From positions 62,001 to 126,000 of the forward strand of contig CAKTYT010000003.1 in assembly GCA_934633695.1 (NCBI GenBank): a stretch of DNA of 64,000 nt. Reading direction: 5' to 3'. The DNA comes from an uncultured Clostridia bacterium. Its GTDB lineage: Bacteria; Bacillota; Clostridia; Christensenellales; CAG-138. Shown piece after piece: positions 44,347 through 52,557 of this stretch (position 1 is the first letter of the stretch; every line of letters starts with the position of its first letter). Made by a program: the position numbers and the translations under genes. The notes under the pieces were generated by a model, which did no database searches, was not told the DNA's origin, and was given only the letters and a program-made list of their open reading frames with translations.

Positions 44347-44419
44347 GTCGTCTCCTGAAAGGGTGATGAAAAGAATTTCCGTCCAACCTGATTCGGTCTC
44401 CACTCTCTTGGGAGACGAC
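44347..44419 (+). repeat. Inverted repeat in the intergenic leader before the cohesin-dockerin gene
   Basis: GTCGTCTCC (44347-44355) and GGAGACGAC (44411-44419) are perfectly complementary around a 55-base loop, with no T run after. Probably an intercistronic mRNA structure (processing or stability) rather than a terminator. Confidence 0.6.
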
Positions 44420-44447
44420 ACAGACGCCGAAGAAAGAAAGGCAAAAA

Positions 44448-46664
44448 ATGAAAAAAATTCTCTCCGCACTCCTTGCACTTCTCATGCTTGTGAGCATTTT
44501 GCCCCTCGGCATAGTTCCGATGGCAAAGATCAGTGCAGCTGTAAGCACCCAAAAGGGCAGCTACACCATTGAGACAACTCTGTCCGATGGACTTATCCAG
44601 AAAACGTCAAGACGTACATTCTTTGTTATGGCAAAGGATGGAGACGGCAACAAAGTTACTCCAACGGCAACATTCAACGGAGTACAGCTTTCGCCCACAT
44701 GGGATGACGCAACTCAGACCAGCTTCACGCTTGAATTCACTGTCGAAGGCGAAAATACGGTAATCGTTTCCGCTGGAGACACATCTCTCACCTATACCAT
44801 TACTTACAATCCTGCCGAAGATGGTGAGTATGTAGGTCAAGCCGTTTTCGCAATTGAAGCATTCTCTCTTGGTGAAGGTTATGTCATCGAACCCGTCCTC
44901 ACAGACATCTATGCCGGAGATTGTGCAGCTGCTGTCCTCATGCGTCTGCTTGAAAGAAATGGTTTTACAGCTTCTTATACGGGCAGCATTGAAGGCGGAT
45001 TTTATCTCGCGACAATAAAGGATGGAACCATACCCAACATTCCGGTAACGCCCTCAAATGCACCTGCTGAACTTGTTGAAGCACTCAATACTTGGGGTAT
45101 CACCCTTGAAGACCGTTACAACGAAAATGAACTCGGTGAGTTCGACTATTGCTATGCCTCAGGTTGGATGTATTGTCTCAATAATGTATTCCCGAATGTG
45201 GGCTTCTCCGATGCTTACCTCTCTGACGGAGACGTTGTTCGAGTTCAGTTCACTGTTGCTTACGGCAGCGATATCGGCGGTGGCTATGCAATGGGCGGCA
45301 GTGACAATACTTCATTCTACCCTGTTGCAAACAAGGACAGGCTCACATCTCTTATTGCTTCACTCAGTGCACATGGAATCGAAATTCCGGAAACAGCTCT
45401 TAATACGGCCGCAACGCTGTATGCCGCTCAGGAAGATGTGAATGCAGCCGCTGCAGTTCTTCAACAGCTTGAAGATGAATATCAGCTCAATGCACCGGTT
45501 CGTGAAGTTATTGGCCTGATTTCAGCAATCGGTGAGGTTACACTCGAATCGGCAGATTCAATTTACCGTGCGAGGGAAGCTTACGATGCACTCTCCGAAG
45601 GACAGCAGGCACTTGTGACCAACTATGATGTTCTTGTTGCAGCGGAAAGTGCTCTTGCGGCACTCATCGAAGAGCTCCCTGTTTCTGCGGTATTCACCGT
45701 TTCAAACGTTGACGGTGTTTCCGGTCAGCAAATTGAGATTCCCGTGACTGTCAGCGGAAAGTTTGAGGCACATGCCCTCGAAATGCTCATCAGCTATGAC
45801 AGTGATGCTCTCACCATTGATGAAGTTGTCGGAGGAAGTATGCTTGAGCAGACTACGCTCAGCCATATTGACTTTACAACTACACCCGGAACAATTTATG
45901 TCGGTGCGATTTGTGCAGAAGGTTCGATGAACGGCACGGGTATAGGCGAAGAAATGTTCCTCACCATTAGAGCGACTATTGCCCCGGAATTTTACGGTGA
46001 TACGACTGTTGCCGTTAATGTAGACAGGTTCGTATGCAGGCCTATCGGCGGTGAAACAACTGATATTGACGTTATATGTGAGAATGGTAATGTTTCTGTT
46101 CCCGCTCCTGAATACACCGTGACATATACAGTTAACGGTGAGGAATACGCTGTTCAGACTTATCATGAAGGCGATTCTATCGTTGTCCCCGAATACACCG
46201 TTCCCGAGGGATATAACTTCAGCGGATGGACTGTTCCTGCGACAATGCCGGCAGAAAATATCACGGTTGATGCAACGCTCAGCATTATTACTTACACAGT
46301 CACATTTATCGATGGCATAAGTGGTGATGTAATTGCAGAAATTATCGTTGAACACGGCAGCAGTGCGGCTGCCCCCGATGCTCCCGCACATGACGGATTC
46401 ATATTTACCGGTTGGACGGGGGATTTCTTTTCGGTAACTGAAGACAGGACTGTCATTGCTCAGTATACACTCTGCGGCGATGTTGACGGGGACGGCAATC
46501 TTACGACTGCCGATGCCCTCACTATTCTCCGTATGTCACTAGGCATTCTTGCAAAACCCACAGCAAATTCTGTTGATTTTGCTGTTGCGGATTTTGATGG
46601 CGACGGTGAAATCACTTCCGTTGATGCACTCCTTGTTCTTCGTGTATCCATGGAACTCGAGTAA
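44448..46664 (+). CDS. Secreted DUF4430-cohesin-dockerin protein
   Basis: 738 residues. Signal peptide (about 1-31). Residues 125-283 are a transcobalamin-like DUF4430 domain (AAAVLMRLLERNGF, ASGWMYCLNNVFPNVGFSDA, SDGDVVRVQFTVAYGSDIGG), closely matching the upstream Pro/Thr protein. A helical spacer (about 297-405) follows, then a cohesin-type domain (about 410-537: AVFTVSNVDGVSGQQIEIPV, FEAHALEMLISYDSDALTID, GIGEEMFLTIRATI). Next two InlB/Flg_new repeats (553-673) and a type I dockerin (DVDGDGNLTTADALTILRMS ... DFDGDGEITSVDALLVLRVS). Carrying both cohesin and dockerin makes it a potential adaptor that links other dockerin proteins. Last gene before two terminators. Confidence 0.87.
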   Translation: MKKILSALLALLMLVSILPLGIVPMAKISAAVSTQKGSYTIETTLSDGLIQKTSRRTFFVMAKDGDGNKVTPTATFNGVQLSPTWDDATQTSFTLEFTVEGENTVIVSAGDTSLTYTITYNPAEDGEYVGQAVFAIEAFSLGEGYVIEPVLTDIYAGDCAAAVLMRLLERNGFTASYTGSIEGGFYLATIKDGTIPNIPVTPSNAPAELVEALNTWGITLEDRYNENELGEFDYCYASGWMYCLNNVFPNVGFSDAYLSDGDVVRVQFTVAYGSDIGGGYAMGGSDNTSFYPVANKDRLTSLIASLSAHGIEIPETALNTAATLYAAQEDVNAAAAVLQQLEDEYQLNAPVREVIGLISAIGEVTLESADSIYRAREAYDALSEGQQALVTNYDVLVAAESALAALIEELPVSAVFTVSNVDGVSGQQIEIPVTVSGKFEAHALEMLISYDSDALTIDEVVGGSMLEQTTLSHIDFTTTPGTIYVGAICAEGSMNGTGIGEEMFLTIRATIAPEFYGDTTVAVNVDRFVCRPIGGETTDIDVICENGNVSVPAPEYTVTYTVNGEEYAVQTYHEGDSIVVPEYTVPEGYNFSGWTVPATMPAENITVDATLSIITYTVTFIDGISGDVIAEIIVEHGSSAAAPDAPAHDGFIFTGWTGDFFSVTEDRTVIAQYTLCGDVDGDGNLTTADALTILRMSLGILAKPTANSVDFAVADFDGDGEITSVDALLVLRVSMELE

Positions 46665-46684
46665 AACATAAACTAATTATAAGT

Positions 46685-46727
46685 GCCGGCAAGACTGATG
46701 ACCAATCGGTTTTGCTGGCTTTGCTTT
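46685..46727 (+). terminator. Terminator 1 after the corrinoid operon
   Basis: GCCGGCAAGA (46685-46694) pairs with TTTTGCTGGC (46710-46719, two G-U pairs) followed by TTTGCTTTT. Confidence 0.7.
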
Positions 46728-46747
46728 TACCTGTAGCCCAAATCAAG

Positions 46748-46785
46748 AAAGGGTGTTTTACCAAGAGCATTGGCACCTTTTTTTG
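46748..46785 (+). terminator. Terminator 2 after the corrinoid operon
   Basis: AAAGGGTG (46748-46755) pairs with CACCTTTT (46774-46781), followed by further Ts. Confidence 0.65.
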
Positions 46786-47106
46786 AAATTTTGGGTAAAG
46801 ATTATGTCGGTTCAGTACACGGAGAGCCTCAGCCGGAAAGCCTTCGGTGTGCAGCAGTGATGAATGTGCAAAAGTGTTTGATGAGTGCTGCTTGGAACAT
46901 GCAGTTCAATAATTGTGAAAAATATTAAAAACGATGGACGGCATAAAAAACGGGCAGTTTGTCGAGACTGTCCGGTTGCTATAATGGAATTACTTTCATT
47001 GTAATTCATCGAGAGGCTGAAAAAAACAGACGGTAGACAGTTTTAATTACAACAAAGAAGTGTTTTACAAAAAAAAGTTTTGTGCGACTAAATTACATTT
47101 TTGCAC
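46786..47106. other. Intergenic stretch, no gene seen
   Basis: No open frame with a ribosome site. A weak imperfect palindrome (ACACGGAG ... TTCGGTGTG, 46818-46852) is visible. I found no cobalamin aptamer motifs here, so the following gene is not obviously under the riboswitch. Confidence 0.5.
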
Positions 47107-47135
47107 TTGACTTCGTTTCAACGATGAGGTATACT
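47107..47135 (+). promoter_or_regulatory. Promoter of the LRR-dockerin gene
   Basis: TTGACT (47107-47112), 17-base spacer, TATACT (47130-47135). The first ten bases equal those of the riboswitch-operon promoter. Confidence 0.8.
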
Positions 47136-47186
47136 TATCATGCGGCATCGATATGCATTTGTGGAAGGTGTCGCCATTTTATCAAG

Positions 47187-47230
47187 CAGCAGTGCATCGT
47201 GCAGCCTTGCAGGCTGACTCACCACTGCTG
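47187..47230 (+). promoter_or_regulatory. Two-tier hairpin in the leader of the LRR-dockerin gene
   Basis: Outer stem CAGCAGTG (47187-47194) / CACTGCTG (47223-47230) and inner stem CAGCC (47202-47206) / GGCTG (47212-47216), ending nine bases before the AAAGGAT ribosome site. No T run, so a translational or stability element is more likely than a terminator. Confidence 0.5.
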
Positions 47231-47252
47231 GTGAACAGAAAGGATAACAAAC

Positions 47253-49340
47253 ATGAACAGATTGAAGCGACTCTTCTCAACCCTCCTTGCGTTCGCCATT
47301 GCGTTGACCCCGGTCTTCACTTTTTCCGGCAGGGCCTTCGCAGAGACCGGCGTTGTCATGCAGGAGGCCAATGATGAAACGGACCGTGATGAGCTATTTG
47401 AAAAAATTGCCATCGAACCGTTCCGCAGTGCGGAAAGCATAATCCCGGAAGAATTTAATGAACATGATTACAACGCACTTTTAAGTTTTCTTGAAACGGT
47501 CGACTCAAACGGGATAAAGAACGGCAGCAAGCTTTGGGAAAACTATTCTGCGGAAGACCCCTCAACGTGGGAGAGCATTCATTTTGACGCCGACGGTTCA
47601 ATTACCGGTGTTCAGCTCTTCCCTTATGCATACGACAGACTGAATCCACCTGATTTTCCGGATGAAGCCAATGCACCTGTCGGTTCGCTTGACCTCAGTA
47701 ATTGTGAATCGTTGTATAACGTCAGTATCGACTGCTGTCTTGTGGAGAGTGTTGATTTTTCGGGCTGCACGAACCTTGAGACTGTTTCTGTAACAAGAAC
47801 TGCATGTCGCACATACAGCGTTGAAGAATGTATCAACTGTTGGGGCGTCATTGCTAATGAAAATCCGTATCTCACGACATTCGATGTTTCAACTCTCGAC
47901 AGACTGGGTGAGCTCTGCGTTTACCTCAACGGCATTGAAACTCTTCAGTTCGGACCCCGCAACAGCAGACTTATGCTTCTTGAGTGCATTGCAAATCGAA
48001 TCACTGAGTTGGATACGTCGTGTCTCCCTTCGCTTAGTGTATTGTATTTGAGCGATGGCGATTATCTATGCCCTGTGGACAACGTCATAAGCGAACTGAA
48101 TCTGAGCAGCAATCCTGAGTTGACGACTCTTGTATGCAACAGGATGAATCTTTCAGAACTTGATCTTTCACATTGCCCAAATCTTCGGGTTCTCAGTGCG
48201 GATGACTGTCCTTTGGAAATGCTCAATATTTCCGGCTGTACCATGCTGTATGATATTTCCGTTGCACGGACAAATCTGGATGACATTGATTTAACTGAGA
48301 TAGAATCCCTTGAAAGGGTCAATGTTTACGGAATTCCGCTCGGTACGGAGGGAATTGAACGAAATATTTCCATCCATCCCGAGATTAGTGACCTCAATAT
48401 CGGAAATACCGGAACCACAGTATTTGACAGCAGTACACGCTCTGAATTTAACAACCTTATTTTGAGTGATAACCCGTTGATGAACGTTACTGCTTTAGCA
48501 AGCAACATTTGGGCGGATAATCTGACGTCTCTTGAAAATGCGGAGTTTACTCTCGTTGGCAATGATAGTCTGTTCAGCTTTAACGGAACAGACCCCGAAA
48601 AAATCAATGTTGAGGCGGAACGCTTGACTGCAATTTATTGCAGTGGATGTGATCTGAGCGAGCTGCCCGATTTTATCTTGAACAGCATGTGGCTTCGCAC
48701 GCTTGATTGCTCAAATAACAATTTGACGGGAGTGCTTGATACAACATCAATGAGCAGTTACATGTCTTCGCTGAATTGCTCAAATAACCCGATAACGGAA
48801 TTGAACATAGGTGAAAAACACTATCAGTCTCTTGACTGCACAAATACAAAAATAACCTCGCTGCATATCGAAAATGGAGTTGACTCGTATTACTCCTGCG
48901 ATTTTGCCGTATCAGGCAGCGGATACATCGGAATACGCTTTAACCGCACGTTAAAGACAGTGGAGTCTCCGTATGGAGGCACATATACGGCTGCCGTTCT
49001 GCAAGGAATGCTCATTGCGACGCCGGAATCAGGCAACGTGCCTAGAGGTTGGTCTGACGGGGACGGAAATATGCTGTCGCAGGGAGCAGAATACGAGTTC
49101 GAAATTTATCAAAACTCTTCGTTCTGTGCCCATTTTGCCGATATCGGAGATTGCCCCGAAGGGGATGCCGATGGCGATGGCAGGATAACTATTGCGGATG
49201 CAAACTATATTGCTCGCCATGCACTTGGACTTGCACCGCTTCCGGATTTTACAATCGGCATTTGTGATGTTAACAATGACAATACAATTACGATTGCAGA
49301 TGCAGTGTTTGTTATGCGTATTGCAATGGGACTTATGTAA
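47253..49340 (+). CDS. Secreted leucine-rich-repeat protein with C-terminal dockerin
   Basis: 695 residues. Signal peptide with cleavage near GRAFA-ETG. From about residue 140 to 570 there are irregular LRRs of the L-x-x-L-x-C/N-x-x-x-L type (for example LNLSSNPELTTLVCNRMNLS, LDLSHCPNLRVLSADDCPL, LRTLDCSNNNLTGVLDTTSM), as in InlJ/BspA-like surface proteins with Cys or Asn at the ladder position. A type I dockerin closes the chain: DADGDGRITIADANYIARHA and DVNNDNTITIADAVFVMRIA. The dockerin predicts docking to a cohesin, possibly that of the preceding gene. It has its own promoter and a structured leader. Likely adhesion or scaffold protein; ligand unknown. Confidence 0.9.
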   Translation: MNRLKRLFSTLLAFAIALTPVFTFSGRAFAETGVVMQEANDETDRDELFEKIAIEPFRSAESIIPEEFNEHDYNALLSFLETVDSNGIKNGSKLWENYSAEDPSTWESIHFDADGSITGVQLFPYAYDRLNPPDFPDEANAPVGSLDLSNCESLYNVSIDCCLVESVDFSGCTNLETVSVTRTACRTYSVEECINCWGVIANENPYLTTFDVSTLDRLGELCVYLNGIETLQFGPRNSRLMLLECIANRITELDTSCLPSLSVLYLSDGDYLCPVDNVISELNLSSNPELTTLVCNRMNLSELDLSHCPNLRVLSADDCPLEMLNISGCTMLYDISVARTNLDDIDLTEIESLERVNVYGIPLGTEGIERNISIHPEISDLNIGNTGTTVFDSSTRSEFNNLILSDNPLMNVTALASNIWADNLTSLENAEFTLVGNDSLFSFNGTDPEKINVEAERLTAIYCSGCDLSELPDFILNSMWLRTLDCSNNNLTGVLDTTSMSSYMSSLNCSNNPITELNIGEKHYQSLDCTNTKITSLHIENGVDSYYSCDFAVSGSGYIGIRFNRTLKTVESPYGGTYTAAVLQGMLIATPESGNVPRGWSDGDGNMLSQGAEYEFEIYQNSSFCAHFADIGDCPEGDADGDGRITIADANYIARHALGLAPLPDFTIGICDVNNDNTITIADAVFVMRIAMGLM

Positions 49341-49434
49341 TACAGGATTCATCGTCTTTTGCTTACATAAAACCATACAACGTGATGACGATAAATAATT
49401 TATTAAACTGGTGAGCTGATGAAGCTTCCACAGG

Positions 49435-49550
49435 AATACGGCGAAGTCCAAACGTTATGGGGGCAGATTGCCTATACGCTGATACCATGATTGATGAAGA
49501 GAAGCGTAGAGATATTCTGCAGACAGCAACGGTTTGGGCTTCGCCGTATT
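49435..49550. repeat. 19-bp imperfect inverted repeat
   Basis: AATACGGCGAAGTCCAAAC (49435-49453) is the reverse complement of 49532-49550 with one mismatch, enclosing 78 bases. The right arm codes for the end of a short gene fragment, so the left arm may be an inverted copy left by a rearrangement. Confidence 0.75.
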
Positions 49551-49552
49551 AA
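49457..49552 (+). pseudogene. Gene fragment, 31 codons, C-terminal remnant
   Basis: The frame reads MGADCLYADTMIDEEKRRDI, LQTATVWASPY and stop. It has protein-like composition but no ribosome site and no homologue I recognise; it looks like the tail of a lost gene lying inside the inverted repeat. Confidence 0.35.
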
Positions 49553-49638
49553 CAGGTGTACTTAAGGTATTTGCTTTACCGACATAAGCTATAAACTGAT
49601 TGAACTAAAAAACAGACGAAGAAGGAAGATTGAATTGA

Positions 49639-50112
49639 ATGATAAGAAAAACAGTGAACAGTGCACAGGATGTTTACAAACTATTTTACGACAATTCACA
49701 CATCAATGGGCGATACACGGCATATATACGTGGAAAAAGAAGTAAGACGTTCAGCGTTTTTTTGAAGGAATATTCAACCGCTTTTCAATTTCCGTACTAC
49801 TATGGCGAGAACTGGTATGCGTGGGATGAGTGTGCAACAGACTTGGATTGGCTTTCCTTCGACTCAATTGCATTGATAATTGATGACTATGATATGCTGT
49901 TCATTGATGAGCCAGATACGGCATGTGTCCTTGCGGACGTCGAAGAAGAGATTCAGTACATAGAAGAATATTGGAGAAACATGTCGATTGAGTTTATTGC
50001 CTATGCGTGTACGAATTGCAGTGTAGGTCAACAAATAAAGCACAAAAAGCTAACAAATGGTCTATGCAATAAACTGTTGTACAGCAGAAAAAACAAGAGA
50101 GCAGAAAATTGA
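49639..50112 (+). CDS. Barstar-family (RNase inhibitor-like) immunity protein, orphan
   Basis: 157 residues, cytoplasmic. The signature AFQFPYYYGENWYAWDECAT followed by DLDWL matches barstar (F-P-x-Y-Y-G-x-N-x-x-A-x-x-D-x-L-x-D-L), and acidic residues follow as in the RNase-binding face. Barstar relatives neutralise secreted or contact-delivered ribonucleases. No barnase-like or polymorphic toxin gene is adjacent, so it appears as an orphan immunity gene in a fragment-rich junction. The C-terminal 45 residues (after YIEEYWRNM) contain cysteines and a basic tail not typical of barstar. RBS is AGGAAG at long spacing. Confidence 0.75.
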   Translation: MIRKTVNSAQDVYKLFYDNSHINGRYTAYIRGKRSKTFSVFLKEYSTAFQFPYYYGENWYAWDECATDLDWLSFDSIALIIDDYDMLFIDEPDTACVLADVEEEIQYIEEYWRNMSIEFIAYACTNCSVGQQIKHKKLTNGLCNKLLYSRKNKRAEN

Positions 50113-50834
50113 TCGGAAGTAAGGAAAAAGCGTTGAATGGACGACAGAAGATTTTGTTAATTTGATGAGCTGTTTATTCAACCCATAAGACAGCACTAAC
50201 ATGAAATTATTATTCTCCTCATCAGTTGAGGACTGATGAGGGCTGAATTGCATGACTGCAAATGCACATCATGGGGTGCAGAGGCGAGATAAGGAAAATT
50301 ATTTCTTCTGAAGCCCTTGCATTTCTTCGTCAATCGTGGTACAATGAAAAATCAAAACGGTCGTACTTTGCATGTTTTCGACGGCAAAATACGTGACGTA
50401 TTCGAATTCAACAGGATTCAGCGTGTTGAATTCGCATAGTATTATGCCGAACTGAATCAAGCGACTTGTAATGCTTGATAAGGCTTGGGCAATAAAAATC
50501 TGCTGCTTATCCTGACATGCCATTGCATGCAGAAAAATAGGCTTCAGAACACAGAAAGTACACGACTGTAGTTTTATTGGCTACGGATACCGAAGGTGTA
50601 CCTGAACGAAAGACTTAATGTAATTATAATAGATTTAACTTCAAAAGTTGGGGAATCAGCTGTCGCAGAAGACTTATTTGAAGAAAAAGCCACTGTTGAT
50701 TGTTGCACAGTAAATTGATATTTGGAAGGTTTCAAGCCGGATGGATGTTGTAGCGTTTTTTCACCGATGTGCTGAATGAAGAGTACTCAGTGAAGCAGGT
50801 GTGTGAACAGATCAGCCGAAAACAGTGCGAATTG
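50113..50834. other. Degenerate junction region with gene remnants
   Basis: About 720 bases without an intact gene. Short open stretches read like protein on the plus strand (KYTTVVLLATDTEGVPERKT then stop near 50620; VIIIDLTSKVGESAVAEDLF near 50640; FFTDVLNEEYSVKQVCEQIS near 50760-50815) and one on the minus strand (50299-50523). They are in different frames and lack ribosome sites, suggesting eroded genes at the border of the polysaccharide cluster. Confidence 0.5.
50299..50523 (-). pseudogene. Possible gene remnant, 74 codons
   Basis: The minus-strand frame ends FEYVTYFAVENMQSTTVLIF, HCTTIDEEMQGLQKK and has plausible amino-acid composition, but no ribosome site precedes the ATG and no family is recognised. 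Could be a small hypothetical protein or the 3' part of a lost gene. Confidence 0.3.
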
Positions 50835-50843
50835 ATGAAACAA

Positions 50844-51461
50844 ATGTATAGAAGAATTATAAAGCCAATTCTTGATATTACAATCTCGTTTACGGGTTTA
50901 ATCCTTTTTTCATGGTTGTTCCTGCTCATAATTATCGCAATTGAGATCGATGATCCTGGTCCCGTTTTTTTTGTACAGAAGCGTGTGGGAATGCATAGGA
51001 AGTATTTTAAGCTTTATAAATTTCGCAGTATGAAGATGTCCACGCCGCATGATGTCCCGACACACCTTCTTGAGAATCCGGACAAGTATATCACGAGAGT
51101 AGGCAGGGTATTGCGTAAATTTTCACTGGATGAGGCACCGCAGCTTGTCAACATTTTGAAGCAGGATATGAGTATCATTGGGCCGCGTCCGGCTCTCTGG
51201 AATCAGTATGATCTTCTAGCAGAGAGGGACAAGTACGGAGCCAATGATGTGAAACCCGGTCTTTCCGGTTGGGCACAGATTTGTGGTCGAGATGAATTGG
51301 AAATCGCAGATAAAGCAAGGATGGATGGGGAGTACGTGCAGCACATGAGCTTTGCTTTCGATTGCCGCTGCTTTTTTGGCACAGCTGTTTCTGCTTTACG
51401 CGGTGACGGTGTAGTTGAAGGCGGCACGGGAGAGCTGCACAGGATGGAAAACGAGGAATGA
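50844..51461 (+). CDS. Initiating sugar-phosphate transferase (monotopic PGT, PglC/WcaJ-like)
   Basis: About 205 residues. Transfers a sugar-1-phosphate from a nucleotide sugar to undecaprenyl phosphate, the first step of capsule or O-glycan synthesis. It begins MYRRIIKPILDITISFTGLI with one re-entrant hydrophobic helix, then DPGPVFFVQKRVGMHRKYFK, LYKFRSMKM, the catalytic region RVGRVLRKFSLDEAPQLVNI, LKQDMSIIGPRPAL and VKPGLSGWAQICGRD: the full bacterial sugar transferase signature. The frame is open back to a GTG at 50769, but the upstream residues are unlike the family and no start has a good ribosome site; ATG 50835 is the alternative. First gene of the polysaccharide operon. Confidence 0.9.
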   Translation: MYRRIIKPILDITISFTGLILFSWLFLLIIIAIEIDDPGPVFFVQKRVGMHRKYFKLYKFRSMKMSTPHDVPTHLLENPDKYITRVGRVLRKFSLDEAPQLVNILKQDMSIIGPRPALWNQYDLLAERDKYGANDVKPGLSGWAQICGRDELEIADKARMDGEYVQHMSFAFDCRCFFGTAVSALRGDGVVEGGTGELHRMENEE

Positions 51462-52555
51462 GAATTCTGATCGCAACCAATCATTCCTATATGTTCTATC
51501 GCTTTCGCAAGGAGTTGGTGGAAGCACTGATGCAGGAACACGAGGTTATTCTCAGTACGCCATTTGTAGGACACGAGGACGATTTGCAGGCTATGGGTCT
51601 GCGTTGTATCGATACGGAGATTGACCGCCGCAGCATCAATCCTTTCAAGGACATGAAACTGCTGAAAACCTATCACAAAACGTTAGAAGAAATTCGTCCG
51701 GATATGGTCATCACCTATTCCATCAAGCCCAACATCTACATGGGCAGTGCCTGCAAGACCAAGGATATTCCCTATGTCACCAATGTGCAGGGCCTCGGCA
51801 CCGCCTTTGAAAAACCGGTGCTGTCGAGCGTGGTATCCGTGATGTACCGCAGTGCTTTGCAGAAGGCCAGAACGGTGTTCTTTGAGAACGAGGAGAATGC
51901 CCAGTTCTTCCTACATAAAAATATCATCTCTGCCCGCCAGATGAAGGTGCTTCCCGGTGCGGGCATCAGTCTGGACGAATATCCCTATGTCCCCATGCAG
52001 GACGACGGCGTGTGCAGCTTCCTGTTTGTGGGCCGCATTATGAAGGAAAAGGGTGTGGATGAATTCTTCGCCGCTGCGAAAGCCATCAAGGCGGAGTTTG
52101 GCGAAAAAGTTGCCTTTGATGTGGTGGGCTTCTATGAGGATGCCTACAAGGAAACTGTCGATCAGTTGATTGCCGACGGTATCATCAACTTCCACGGTTT
52201 CCAGACGGACGTGCATCCGTTCTACGAGGCGGCGGACTGCGTTGTGTTGCCATCCTATCACGAGGGCATGTCTAACGTTTTGCTGGAGGGTGCCGCCACT
52301 GGCCGTGCCCTCATCACCAGCGATATCCCCGGTTGCCGTGAGGCGGTGGAGGACGGTGTCAGCGGATACCTCTGCCCAGTGCAGAATGCGGAAGCGCTGA
52401 CGAATTTCTTCCGTATGTTTGCTTCCAAAACACATAGTGAGCAGGAGCAGATGGGCCGCTGCGGACGCACGCTTATCGAGCGGAAGTTTGACAAACGCAT
52501 TGTGGTGGCACAGACCATAGATGGGCTTATGCTTCCTGTGACAGCGAGGAACTGA
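51458..52555 (+). CDS. GT4 family glycosyltransferase
   Basis: 365 residues, GT-B fold, cytoplasmic. N-terminal domain starts MRILIATNHSYMFYRFRKEL; the C-terminal nucleotide-sugar domain has FLFVGRIMKEKGVDEFFAAA and the E-x7-E motif in LPSYHEGMSNVLLEGAATGR. It overlaps the initiating transferase by 4 bases (ATGA), so it likely adds the second sugar of the repeat unit. The gene looks more GC-rich than its upstream neighbours. Donor and linkage cannot be inferred. Confidence 0.93.
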   Translation: MRILIATNHSYMFYRFRKELVEALMQEHEVILSTPFVGHEDDLQAMGLRCIDTEIDRRSINPFKDMKLLKTYHKTLEEIRPDMVITYSIKPNIYMGSACKTKDIPYVTNVQGLGTAFEKPVLSSVVSVMYRSALQKARTVFFENEENAQFFLHKNIISARQMKVLPGAGISLDEYPYVPMQDDGVCSFLFVGRIMKEKGVDEFFAAAKAIKAEFGEKVAFDVVGFYEDAYKETVDQLIADGIINFHGFQTDVHPFYEAADCVVLPSYHEGMSNVLLEGAATGRALITSDIPGCREAVEDGVSGYLCPVQNAEALTNFFRMFASKTHSEQEQMGRCGRTLIERKFDKRIVVAQTIDGLMLPVTARN

Positions 52556-52557
52556 GG

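Noticed and set aside
49029..49451. 140-codon minus-strand frame antisense to the dockerin of the LRR gene
   Set aside because: Mirror of the dockerin coding sequence; no ribosome site.
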